Assembly (NCBI GenBank): GCA_016806645.1
Contig: JACSYO010001856.1
Location: 809,501 to 873,500, forward strand
DNA length: 64,000 nucleotides
Origin: Ophiodon elongatus
Lineage: Eukaryota; Chordata; Actinopteri; Perciformes; Hexagrammidae
Direction: 5' to 3'
Shown here: in pieces, positions 33,490 through 46,149 of the stretch
Position numbering within the stretch: position 1 is the first letter of the stretch
How the letters are laid out: every line of letters starts with the position of its first letter
Translations under genes and position numbers: made by a program
Notes under the pieces: model-generated
Told to the model about the DNA's origin: nothing
The model's database searches: none
Seen by the model: only the letters and a program-made list of their open reading frames with translations

Positions 33490-36400
33490 GCCAAGCCAAA
33501 GTAAATTTAGAAATCAAGGCATTCAGGCTGCCATCTGCATTTGCGTTCTTGACACAGAAGCTAGGACTACCAATCATTTCAAAAGTATGTATTTATAAAA
33601 GTATCAAACGCTAAAATAGATAGATTACATGCAAAATAACTGATGATCAGCGCAATCAAGTGTGTTTCATTGTTGTGTATTACCCCAGAAAAAAGTCCCA
33701 CTGGTAAAACAAAAACCAGAGTAACTGATTTTCTTACTGTTAAATACAAAATGCTTGGACAATTAACATACATGTGTTTAACAATGTGATCAAATCACTA
33801 TAGTATGATTCAAGTGATAATATTGAATTATTGCCTCACCCTGGGTTGAAGTGCAAAATGGAATGTTGTTAATTGTTTTATTTCTATTCAACAATAAGAA
33901 AACCGCATGATGTTTTCCTTGCAGTTTTTGGACCAGGGATTTTATGGACTGTCTGGCAATTAAATAAACTAGATGACTGAGTCATGTCTGCCCAATACTG
34001 AACTACTACCCAGACACTGAAACTATGAATAGAAGACAACTTCCTGTGTGTCTAACGCACTGGGCCATGCCACAGTCAAACAACTGCATCAGGAGCACAT
34101 CTGTTTCATCTGGAGGGAGACTTCTGATTGTCTGCAGCTCAATTTGGTTAAATGACAGGACAAGTTTAAAAACAAGATATTTTTCTAAAAGTCATCAGAA
34201 TCAACAAAAACATAAAAAAACCCAATAATAATAATAATAATTGTATGTTTTAAAGAAGAACTGGAGACATAGGTTTAAGGTTGTTGAGATGATGACACTA
34301 ACTATACAGCCTGCATATTACATCTGGAATAGAAATCCTACAACGTGTCCATAGTGGTGGAAGTGAGCTGTAGGAGGAGAATGAAGAAAGGTCTGTGTTT
34401 CTTTGCTGAAAGACAAATATTGTATTTTAAGGACATAATTGCTGTTTGAATACAATGAGCCATCCAACTACTGCTGTGATTGTCTAGCAAACAGTCTATT
34501 TGGGTTAGGGAAAAGGTCTTCTTTGAATTTAATGATATGCTATAAGTTTCTTCTGGTCTGCAGCCCTCTGGACATTATATATTTAAAATGTTGAGCTAAA
34601 AACTTACTTTAACTGATGAAAGTAGAGCCCAAACACTTTTTCGTCATGTTTCTTATCAAAGAGATCAATACCTTGTATCCTCAAACATAATGAGCAATCA
34701 TTTATAAATGTCGTTGTGACAGGCGGTCGCACATCACTGACAGGAATACATTATAAACACATTGTCCCTGAACAGAAATGTTTATTTCTGGGCTACTTTC
34801 ATTGTAGGCCACAAGTGCAGCATATTTAGCAAAAACCTGATCTGGCAAAGAAACTGCAGCTCAAACTGCTGTAAAAAAGTAAGGAATGCAGTTGAGTACT
34901 AGCAGCCACGTGGTTAATAGGAGAGGGACGTAAAAAATCAAGTGAAATAAATCATCATCACCATGCCAATGCTAACATGCTGATGTTTAGCAGGTCAACG
35001 TATTCTCATACAACGGTTCTTCTGATATTTTACACAAAATTACTACACATTTTGAATGCCTTTTTTTCTACAAAAAAACAGCAACACGTGTCAATTTACG
35101 CTTGTTACATGCATACGGCCTTTTCAAAATAAACTTCCGTCTTCACAGGAAACTACTCCGCTTGGTTTATGCAAGAAAACTCCTTGGTTAGGTTTTAGAA
35201 AAATATTGTCATTTGGGTTAAAATAACCGAATAGCTGAAACTATATTACGCAAGTTACAGGACAAACAAATCAACATTGACTTCTCGTTTCACATGGGGC
35301 ACGACAGCGGTCTCCTCGAGGAAAGATCGCTGGTTATATGAATGAACACGCTGCTGACATTGCTAAAAACATTACCTGCTTTCAATAGTTCAACAAATCA
35401 TCTTCATTAATATTTACATTTACAAGAGTATAATTATTCACCTCATAGATATCTAGTTTTCATGAAATATCTTACTTTGGCAAAAATTATGACCCATCCA
35501 ACAGCTGCTTTGTAAAGACATATTATCACCACTGACATCTGTGGCATAATCCCTTCCTGATTGTTCTGACTTGTCAGGACATTAATGATTTCCATTACCC
35601 ATAAACAGTACATTTTATACTTGCATACAATTTTATTTGGTTGATTTGACACATTTTCCCCAAGGATTGTGAACAGAACTTGACCAAGGATCTATTTCTG
35701 TGAAATAGACGCATATTACTCTATTTCTAGCTTCAGTCATTCATAAGTGGTCAGCTATTCCTGACTACCTTGTATTTTAGAAAGAAAGTGACAACCAAAG
35801 TAAAAAGAGGATGGAGTGGATACAGTGGATTGGCTTTTTCATGCCACTTGCGTGCTGGAGCATGACGACTTTAACAGCGTGTAGAACAGCATGTCGAACA
35901 CTGTGGTCAGTTTATTGGGCTGCTGGCGACACAGCACAGCAGGATGTCTGCCTTTGACTTGTTTTCCCCACAGCTGCTTTCAGTGACAGCATCCTGCTTC
36001 AAGCTAACTATTTTTGTCTCCATGCGCAATTATCACCACCTGGTAATTTTGACAATGTTGACTGCTTCTGCTTTTACGAAATGCGGTTAATGCGGTTCTT
36101 GTGCGACTGCAGCTGCAGTTGTGTCTGAAATTTAATCAGATGGAGATGATGGGGAGGAAAAACTATGTTTTTCACTAATTTCAAACAAAATTTACGTGGA
36201 GATTTCATATTAACAGTAAGAGTCCTTGCCCTCTCATTACCTGCAGCACTTTTCCATACTGACTACTTGGTGACAGACATTCACGTCATCACATTGAAGC
36301 AAACTGTTCAGTTTGGGCCTACAGCATCTGCGTGCGTGTTTGACAATTAAGTATGTGCTGTGGGATAATTATGTCAAAGTACTGATTGAACTGATTTGTT

Positions 36401-37189
36401 GTTTGAAGGGTTATTGTGTTTGGACGGCTGATTTCTTTCTTTTTTTCAGTCCAAACAAGAGATAGATTATTCATGAAATAGTGGAGTTGTTGAGTGCTTA
36501 TGATGCGAGGACAAGACAAACCTCATTAATTTCTCCTCTAACATTTGATTGCACCGTCTTAATGAATAGGTTGCACTGTTTGGAGCGGTCTTTGCCGACA
36601 CTGATCATGAAGTGGTTGAGGCACTGATGTGTGGCAGCATAGTGTGACAAGCTGGATGTATGGTGCATTCCTCTCTGTCTCATTTCACCACTGCCATCCA
36701 TCACGTTGCCAGAGTCCTGCCTGCTGTCACGAATGATTGATGGGACTTGCTGATCCCTTCTTCTGCATCGTCTTAATGTCCCCCGTGTCCTGATTGTTGG
36801 AGCTAATTTTGATATTTGCCTGTGAAATTATTATATTGTCTGTTTGCTGTTTTGTTTGATGCATTTTTCTTCTCTACTGAAAACCTCTGTTTTCTGACTG
36901 TTGGAACTGTAAATATTTTCAAAGGTATAGCTGAATTTGGTCTTTACATACATTATTATTTATTGCATTTTTTAACCAAAGTAATGTGCTACTTTCCAAA
37001 ATGTTCAAACGTTCTCACTTCTCAATATTTAGATATTTTTAAACCATTGACTGTGAGCATTGAACATTTTCCTGAAAATGTTCATACAAGATGCAATGTA
37101 GGTGGTATTACCTTTATATACCTTTAAATATACTTCGTGTATTCTGCAAAATACTGTTGTTGAATGGTTAAATATACATATATTATATA

Positions 37190-37560
37190 GTCTACAGGCA
37201 TGCTAGCAGTGCTGTGAGGCTGTAGTTCACAACAGTGCTTTGAGCAATTCTCAAAATGATGATGACTCCATGCTGATTTTTAGCAGGTATAATGTTTACC
37301 ATGAGCAACATTTTAGTTTAGCGTGTTAGCATGCTAACATTAGTTAATTTTAGTGGAGGCTGATGGAGTTTTGCGGAGCATTTGGTCATAAACCTAAGTA
37401 TGGAACAAAGTAACATTTTTACCTGATGATGGCACTAGATTAATATCTGTATCAGATGTCATAGCAGTCTATTCAGTCTGGGCCAAAGTGGTGGACTGAC
37501 CGACAAACATTGCCATTCCAGAGCCACATTGCTAGCATGGCTACGAAAAGAGCAGTTACT
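37190..37560 (-). repeat. Teleost dispersed repeat, family 3, copy 1
   Basis: In reverse orientation it carries the landmarks GTGTTAGCATGCTAACATTA and ATGCTGATTTTTAGCAGGTA and the phrase GGTCATAAACC. This is the repeat whose forward copy is at 40085-40860. Confidence 0.65.
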
Positions 37561-40084
37561 GTTTGGTTGTAGTGGTAGATCTTTGATTTAACTAGTACAA
37601 CTTAAAAAATATATTTTTCAGCCTCGTACATGCAAAATAAACACAATTCTGTAGATCATTGTCTAGTTTAGAGTTGTCAGATTGCAAGCTCAGGTCTTTT
37701 TTTTAAAACTATCTTCCTCTTCCTCTGTAATCAAGCTGTAGATAAGCACATATATGACCTCATGACAAGACTAAATAAAATAAAAAAATGAACATACAAC
37801 ATATTCTGGGTTCAATCACTGTGAAGAGGTTTTCAAATTCAATGTTTATTGAGGCCAGAAAAAATGTACGCAGCTCTCATGGATATTATCCCCTACATTA
37901 TGCAGTGCGGGGATTCATTTCACCTGGCCTTTGTTTTCCTCTGCAATGAACATAAAGCTTTTAACAGAAAAAACACAGTTTACATTGTGAAAAAGAACAT
38001 GAAAGTAGGTTAATGTGCTACTTTGTCAGTGGAAATGGGGCATGTTTGCATGTCTGCCAATATGAGGAAATTTCTTGACAAGATAGAGATTGGTTGATGT
38101 ATGGGTGACAGCCTGAGGGGATGGAGTTATTGATTACAAAGAATAATGTCTATAACCCTCCGTTAGATCATGTGATCCACTTTTAGCTTTTTAGGCTTTT
38201 AGTTAACTCAAGACATAACAGAAACATCCCTGTTAATAATATTAAAGTATTCATGTGAACAATAAAAGGTTGTGAGTCAGAAACACAAAGAAGCTTTAAT
38301 CCATCTGTTTCTTGTACTGATTAAAGAGGAAGGATGAGGAGGGAGGTTTTGCTGTTTTGGAGCCAGACTAAATGACCTTCTCCCATTCATCTGTAGTATT
38401 TTCACTCCCTCTCTCGCCTTATTTGCTAGAAGCCATTTCAGTAGACCCATTGTTTCCCCTTTTGTCTGAGGTCTAATGGCCTTGCCTGAGGGGAACTAGA
38501 CAACTTGATCAAAAGTTATTTGGGGACAAAAGAAGACACGTGAGCGTCAAGGTAATTTCTCCTGGAGTGCAGATGTTGCACTGGTTGACCCTGTGCTGTG
38601 GAAACACGAAAGCATAAGCCAGCAGGTTTGGAAATCAGGCTGGGTTGAATTTCACTGACAGAACTATGGACGTAAGTTGCCGTAAGCACAGAAAAGATTT
38701 CAGTCAGGTGCATGAGAACAAAGGAAATATGTGAAAAAGGCTCACACACATGGATTTTCCTCCTCTCTGTGAATCAGAGCTGTCACAAACACAATGCCTA
38801 TACGATAAGACCTGTGACACCAAGTGCACATTGTGAGATTAGCAGGAAAAGAGTAACAAATTCAATTTGATCTGCTGATTCACTAATCGGTTTTACCTCA
38901 TGAAAACGTCAGATTTTACACCGCTACGTTGCAGTGTGCAGATAATTGTGATAGCATGTCCCTTTGATGCAGCTTAATTGAATGTTCTTTTACTTGGCGC
39001 GGAACAATAGCAGTCATCCAAGGGAGAAAATGATGGCTTTATTTCTCTAAATTTACACCAGACGTACTTTTTGTCGTCTTTTGCGTGTGTCTTGTGTTTT
39101 AAGTAACTGCACCAAATGACGGAGTGGGACAAATCAACTGTAAACACAACAGGCTGTTGTTAAAAAGTCCCCGGCATTGCTACTTTGAGTCTTTGACTAA
39201 AAAGAACAAAGCTTACAGACAAATCCATAAGGCTGTTTTATGGATTTTCATTGCTCACGTTGTAAAAATGAACTTAAGCCAAAACTGGTCTCATTACGAT
39301 AATTAAATGAAATCATGACATTGTCCAGATGATGTGTTTTCAAATGGTTGCCAAGGTAACACAGCCATTTCTCTGTTAATGCCCGATGTCTAGGATTATA
39401 GGGATGACAAGAGAACAGTGGCTGGTGTGCTGGATCAAACCAAATGTCTCTGACAAGGTTGCCTGGTCCAACATCAGATTGATTTGGGAAATGGGATACA
39501 TTCAGACACAAACATCCTCAACTGTCAAAATAAGACCACGTCGGCTTTTATTTATTTGTGCTAACATATTTGCTTAATTTTGTACTTAAGATATCTCTGT
39601 TGTCAACTCCATTTCTTCGTCCTCCTGCTGTGCATGAGCTCACCACTGTCTCCTGACTCGTCTTGGTTGGTTCCAGCGACAGACGATCTGACTAACGGCT
39701 CCCACTCTGCATGTAAAGTACAAAGAATGATTCCATCTCTGTGAAATCTAGAGGACGAGCTGTGACGACTCACTGAAAATACTCTGTATGCAGGATATGA
39801 CACTGATTCCACTGAGCTCATCAGTGCGTCTCCCCCAACACATTTTATTGGCTGACACAGTGTTTAGTACACAATGGACAACACCTACTAGGAGGACGTG
39901 ATGTGACAGAATGTTACTTATCAGAAGACGAAAAACACAAAATGTGTTGTTCAATGCAATACATGTTGCTACATGTGCAGCTCAAATTAAGGTAAAAACA
40001 AAGTACGTAAGATAAATCCTTATTGACTGGAGTTTTTAGCGCTGCTAGCAGTGGGGCTTTTATGTAGGGAAACATTGTTTGTTC

Positions 40085-40860
40085 AGTCCACCACTATGGT
40101 TTAACTGAAATATCTCAACAACTGTTGAATAAATTGGCATGCCATTTTGTATAGACATTCACGGTGCACAGATGATAGACCTTATTGTGGTGTTCCCCTG
40201 ACCTTCCCTCTAGGGCCACCCTGAGGTTGGCATTCATGGTTGAATGAAATGGCTCGAAACTATTGGATGGATTGCTGTGACATTTGGTGAATCAGGTCAA
40301 AATCTTTTGGTCAGGTTTATGACCAAAAATCTGGAAAAACAAACACTACATTCTCATCAGCCTCAGCTGTTCTTCCTGTTTACTGCTATTTACAAATAGT
40401 TCAGATTTCTTGAAGAAGTTGTTGTATCAGGTTTATGACCTGCCGTAGATGGTCATCAAGCCTGCAGTTTGGAGAAATAGACAGGAGGACGGCAATGTAC
40501 TGCTGCTTACTAGGGCAGCAGCAAAAAAGGGTATTTTAGAAACCTAAAAGAAAGGCCCGCCTAAAAAACATCTAGTGATATAGATGTTTTTTTAGGCGGG
40601 CCTTTCTACGTTTAGAATATTTACACAGCTTAACCTTGCCGACAGCCCTTTCCGACCCCACTTCAGAAAATCTGAGCTATTCCTTTAACAAGCGTTTGCA
40701 TGCTAACACGTTAATCTAAGATGGTGAATATTGTAAACATAGCTGCTAACCGTCATCATGTTATCACTGTGAGTATGTTAATATGCTGACATTAGCATTT
40801 AGCTCATCAGTGTGCTTAAGGGCCAGGTGTTAGTAACGGTTTCAATCAGCCACACCTGAA
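40085..40860 (+). repeat. Teleost dispersed repeat, family 3, copy 2 (split)
   Basis: Landmarks in order: AAATATCTCAACAACTGTTG, GGTGTTCCCCTGACC, CTAGGGCCACCCTGAGGTTG, CTATTGGATGGATTGC, AGGTTTATGACC, CATCAGCCTCAGCTGT, then after an interruption GCATGCTAACACGTTAATCT and GCTGACATTAGCATTTAGCT. The interruption at about 40400-40680 holds the hairpin at 40549-40607. Confidence 0.7.
40549..40607. repeat. 26-bp hairpin with 6-base loop
   Basis: The left arm, AGAAAGGCCCGCC followed by TAAAAAACATCTA, pairs with the right arm at 40581-40607. The only defect is one extra T in the right-arm T run. The loop is GTGATA. Confidence 0.95.
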
Positions 40861-41939
40861 AGTGGGGGCGCGGAGTCTGCCGTCTTTGAGAGGGACAAGA
40901 CACAATGATTGTTAAAATATGTGGTCAATGCATATTCTCCATACGATGTATTTAAACAAGAAAAGTGACAGAAGTAGTTTAGTAAAGAAGTAAAAGGAGC
41001 TTAAGAGAGAAGTTCAAACCCTGCTTACTTTTTCACCTCCACACATCTGGTCAATCGCTGTGTGGAACTTAAATTGTTGGACGCAATATGATCATGATTA
41101 TGATTTTTAAAATCAATCTTGTCTTTAAACAAAGAGTTATATGTATGTCCATATATGCCTTTGTCTCTGTGTATTAAGAAACATGTGATTCATGTGAAGG
41201 AAATTATTTAGACAAGAAAGGCAAAGTTACTACTGTTCCTCTTTGCGCAAAATATAAATACAAATGTTCAGCATGAACTTACCAGTGTTCCCACAAGAGC
41301 GAGACTATAAGTAGCATCCCATATGTGGGAGTCTCCTCCATGGCAACTTGCCTTCACGAGGCCTCAATTAGCCGAGTGGCAGGACACATGGGAACCCTTA
41401 CCCATCTCTTGAGAGAGGGCTCCTGAGACCAGAGCAGAGGGAAGTGAGTACAGCCGACTGGTTCTGTACAGTAAAGCCCATTATTGTTTGTTCGAGGAGT
41501 AACAAATATACACAGTGCCTTTTCCCTGAGAGGACACGTGGAGACAAATATTATGAAGGGTGGAATTAGATGTAGCTTTCTCCTTTACTCTTGATCCTGC
41601 TCCCAGGGCGCTTCAGCTATAAGTGTGTAATGTCTATAATGATGAATACTTAACACAGTCTGTGTTGTGTGGGAGTTCATTATTTCATGCCGTTTTGACC
41701 ATTGTTTGTATTCTACAATGCAGATGTTAGACATGACAAAGCTATTAGCATTTTAAGGATACCCAACGTACATTTTGGTGGGAAAGGTTGAATGATATAA
41801 AACTGCACATAGTATTTGATTTAACTGTGAACTATAATCTTCAAACTGTGCACATAACCCTGCCATATTATCACCTTTGAGTTGAAACTGTATGGTGAAA
41901 ATCATCATTCATTTCGAGTTGTGTTTGTGTACACCTTTC

Positions 41940-42070
41940 ACTCTCCTTTCAGCTCTGTTTTGGTGAAAAACATCCAACTTTTTAGTTGCTTAATGCTCCT
42001 CTTTGTTCACTAGCTAGTTGCTAACTCTGTAACTCTATTGTTTGGTTCTGAGCAGGAAGTGTACAGGTAG
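41940..42070 (+). repeat. Teleost dispersed repeat, family 4, copy 1
   Basis: Shares CTTTCAGCTCTGTTTTGGTG and TTGTTCACTAGCTAGTTGCT with the copies near 50.9, 60.7 and 62.3 kb, all on the plus strand. Confidence 0.6.
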
Positions 42071-43444
42071 TGTTTTTAAAGCTTTTGGACTGAAAATGGA
42101 AAACTGGAAACGAAGCTGACGAAACTAAACCAAAACAGTAAAATTGTGGACCACAAAACCAAAACAATGAGCTGACAGACACTGAAACATTCTGTGGAGC
42201 TGAAGGGAGTCCTGTGATAATAATCTGTGTCGCTACCATCAATTGTTAATACAAAAATATTGATTATTGCAGCTTTAATTTAGCTATTTTGTATTTCTGG
42301 CCACTTTCCAATGTTCATATTGTTATACTTTAGCTTTTGTAACTTTCTAGGAATCTACAGTTTTATTTCAATGATGCATGAAACATGCACATTAATCTGT
42401 TTTATAGAATTGTGTCAAAACGTGTCTTTTTAATCAAAAGTTACCATTCACTGTCTTCAGCTGAACTGATGCCAATATAAAATTGTAACTCAGATCCAAA
42501 ACAGGTTGACCTTAACTGATTCTGTGTCCCAGACTGACTGGAAGAAGAGCTTGTCCCTGGGCAGGATTAATGTGTGCTCCATCCAGCCTCAGAAATCCAC
42601 CAAACCCCTTTAGCTGACAGTCACCTGCTGTCGTAATCATGTTGTGCTGCATGATGTCCTTTGTGCTTTGTGGCACAATAGCTAGTTCATCATCAGCTGG
42701 ATCTGAACTTTCACAAACATACACAACGTGTTCAAGAGGCAATAATCCACATCCAAAATCCCGAAGAAGATATATTTACAAGATATGAGGCTGACATTTC
42801 CCTTTCTTCCTCCGTCTTGTTTCTGCTTTGCACATTCAGTCTATCCATCTTCTCTCACTCTCTCTCTCTCTGTCTCTCTCTCTCACACACACACTCCTCT
42901 AAGTGTCATGCAGCTGTGGCAATACGAAGGCACCTGCCCTGAATAAGATGACGTCTGTGGCCCGAGTGAGTCATCGAGATGCTAAAGAGCTACGGGGAAA
43001 CTAGTGGGTTGAATGACTGTAGCCTTCCACCACCCCCCAACCCTCTCCCCCATGAAGCTCAGGATGAGACAGCTCCAATCATCCAGCTGAACAACATTCA
43101 CAGAGCGAGTAGGATATTAAACTCTGAGTTAAGACACTGTGCAACTCTTTTGTATGTCTCTAGTCCTTTGACTTTCAAGTGTGATTACCTGGTCACAGTA
43201 GATAATACAGCTCTTGACAAGGCAAGGACTTTAATCAAGCTTCAAAGGAAGTAGCATCATGTGGTGGATACACACACACACACACTCAAAGAACACGCTG
43301 ATCTGTTTTTTTCTAGTTCTTAAAACACAGACATGTGTGAGTCAGCCAGAAGGCTTTGCTCAGATGTTTTACGTGCTCACCCACTGAACTAAGAAGGGGA
43401 CATGGAATATGTTACCTACTAAATAAAACTACTAAATATCTGCA

Positions 43445-43525
43445 TGTTAGCCATGTAATTGTGAGTTTTTAGCATGCTGACGTTAGCATTTAGCTCAAAG
43501 TATCGCATCACAGAGCTGCCAGATC
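43445..43525 (+). repeat. Family 3 repeat fragment
   Basis: TAGCATGCTGACGTTAGCAT and TTTAGCTCAAAGTATCGCAT with CACAGAGCTGCC, the 3' end of the family 3 repeat. Confidence 0.65.
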
Positions 43526-43734
43526 TCCCAATAACAAGTAATGTGTTCAAATGACACTTAATTGTGGCTCAAATTTTGCCTGATCCAAGACTGGACCAGT
43601 TCATTTGAGACAATACATTTCCTAAAATTATATTATAGATGTATAATAAAGTTACAGCTTACATCCTACTATTTAAAGGCATTAGATTGTAGTTGAGTGT
43701 AAAAGTCTGGCCACTACATTATCCTGCTCCTTCA

Positions 43735-44270
43735 AAACTGTAGACTGTGAACGTAGTTACCTTGACTTCTCCCATTGGTTTGTGAACTGACGCTTTAAAG
43801 CCGCGAGTTTGGCAGTTTGGCCGTCACCATATTGGATTTTGGTCGTCGCCATCTTGTTTTTTGGCAACCAGAAGTGATACGAGAGGGTAGAGCTAAGAAT
43901 AACAGTACAAAAAAACAACAGAACTTTTATAAACTAAAAACACACTGTGAAAGGGTGAAAGTTGTAAGACGAAAACTCTGACAACTTCCAGACTGGACAA
44001 CATGTCAATCACAAGCTAGCCACTCCCTAAAGCATGCTCTGCTTTATTGTCTATTGTATTCTTAATGGGACCATAATTTACTAAATGAACATCATGTTGC
44101 ATTGAAGATGACTTGAAACTAACGATTGAGACCATAAACTCATGTTTACAATGTTTACTGAGGTAATAAATCAAGTAAGAAGTAGAGTCTTTTTCTCATA
44201 GACTTCTATACAATCATGCAAGTTTAAGGCACTTCCTCATTGGCTTCACTTTTCAGTCCCAGAGATTGGC
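43735..44270 (-). repeat. Teleost dispersed repeat, family 2, copy 2
   Basis: Reverse-complement match to 23875-24310: AAACACACTGTGAAAGGGTG, GGGACCATAATTTACT, AAATGAACATCATG, GATTGAGACCATAAACTCAT. It lacks the segment with the CCAGCAGGGGGCG motif present in copy 1 and extends further at its other end (GTCGTCGCCATCTTG). Confidence 0.85.
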
Positions 44271-44986
44271 ACCTTGCCAAAACATGGTTTCATAGACAGC
44301 CCCTTCCTGGTCCCTTGATATATATGCTTCAGTAGCCTGGTGTCTGACTTTTATTGGATCGCTCTGTCACTGTGCCCCTGTGGTTATGATAAATCAGCTC
44401 CTGCTCACAATTACCCAATCCTGCTCCAGTGGCAGGCGCCATTCATTGTTGTCTATTGTACATGTGGTGGCAGAGCGCTGGTTAAGCCAGACCAGACTGA
44501 TATTTGAACCAGAAATTGTGCAATTACATCAATTATGCTGTAAAGACACAGACATCAACCTTCCAGCTACTTCTGAGATTTTGCTGGAAGCAAAGTGTGG
44601 TTGGTATTCACTGCTTGAGTGTTTACACAAAACTGTTTGAAGACAGAAAGAAAACAAATACAAACGATATGGATGAGGAGAATCTTAATATCCGTTTTAT
44701 GATCATTGTTCACATTAGAAAAACCTTGATGCCAACAACTCTCTGAATACTTAAAATTGTTGACTACGTGGAGACACAAATGCTCTGCAGATCACTCATG
44801 GTGTGAGGATGTTTTCCAACACAGAGCAGCTTTTGTTTGACTGCTGTCTCTTGTCATGCGTGGAATGATCAGAAACACCTGCACAGTCACAGTAAAAGTG
44901 GTGCTGTAAAGGTCCTGTGGTCTCAATAAAAACACCAAACACCTGGGTCTGCTTAGCAACTAGTGTGTACATGCATGTGTGATAGT

Positions 44987-44987
<1 letters not shown>

Positions 44988-45043
<56 letters not shown>
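44988..45043. repeat. (AC)n microsatellite
   Basis: About 28 AC units. Confidence 0.95.
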
Positions 45044-45044
<1 letters not shown>

Positions 45045-45540
45045 TCAGCTGGAATAAAGAGCTGAATCTAAAGTCTGATTATGTTTCTTTGTGGGAAAGT
45101 TTGCAGCCACCTTCACTTTGAAGACAGTGAAAATAAATGTGCAAATCTCCGATGTGAGCATAATACACATACTTTGCTGAGTAAACCTTTAGCCTTTGTC
45201 CTTGGACCCGAGTTGAAGAAAACTTGATATGGATTTTGTTATGCTTAATAGAGCAAAAGATAAGGTCTCATGCCGTCTCATCACATTCCTTAAAGGAGTA
45301 ATTTGACGTTTTGGGAAATAGGCTTATTCTCTTTCTCGGCTCGGATTAGATGAGAGGATCAGTACCACTCTGTACGATACTCAAGAAGCTGGAGCGAGCA
45401 GCTAGTTAGCTTAGCATAAAGAAAGAAAACAGGGAAGCAAGTAGCCTGGCACATAACCCCCGGTAAAACAAGAAATTGTTGTTTTTACAATTTGGTTCTT
45501 GTACACATTAAACAAACAAGATCTGATGTGATAATCAGCC

Positions 45541-46149
45541 GTGTTAGGGGTAACGCGGGGTAACAACAAGATTACGTTTTGTTGTAACGAGAAACGTAGT
45601 TTGCAATTCAAGTAATCAGTTATGTAGTTATGTTTTCAAATAAGCAAACTGTTACAAGAGCATCGCAGTGAAATGCAAACTGTGCCTGGGGGATAAGCGT
45701 CAGTCACTCCTGCCTGCAGAGATAGCGATGCCGTAGACCAGTGGTTCTCAAACTGCAGTCCGGGGACCCCCAGGGGTCCATCAGGGGGTTCCATGTGTCC
45801 TCAGAAAAGGTTTCAATATAACACAATGATAAAATGTATGACGACTTTGGTCATCGGTTTCATACACTTCCTGTAATATACATTTAAAATGACAAACTTC
45901 AATCAGATGAGGAGCCCTGGGACAAAACTTATCACATGGGGGTCTTATTTTTGCCAGTTTTGGGGTACTTGATATGAAAAAGTACGGGAGGTTACGCGTC
46001 CTCTGGACAATATAACCAGCATGTGCAAAGAATTGCAAGGGGTTTTCATTTTTGGTGAGGCAAAAGTAGCCTATTCTAACAAGTTACTTTTCTCAGTCGG
46101 AAACACTGTAACTTAACAATTTACATTTTAAAGTAACGTTTCCTAACAC
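45541..46149. mobile_element. Inserted element with GTGTTAGG...CCTAACAC ends
   Basis: The left end GTGTTAGGGGTAACGC and the right end AACGTTTCCTAACAC are imperfect terminal inverted repeats of a non-autonomous DNA element. It interrupts foldback copy D. The flanks ATAATCAGCC and ATAATTAGTG look like a degenerate target duplication. No transposase frame is present. Confidence 0.6.
45739..45996. mobile_element. hAT-type non-autonomous element (degenerate)
   Basis: It begins CAGTGGTTCTCAAACT, the classic terminal repeat of hAT/Charlie-like elements, and runs through CCGGGGACCCCCAGGGGTCC. It ends near GATATGAAAAAGTACGGGAG, a decayed version of the expected GGGAACCACTG end. There is no coding capacity. 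It lies inside the element at 45541-46149. Confidence 0.65.
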
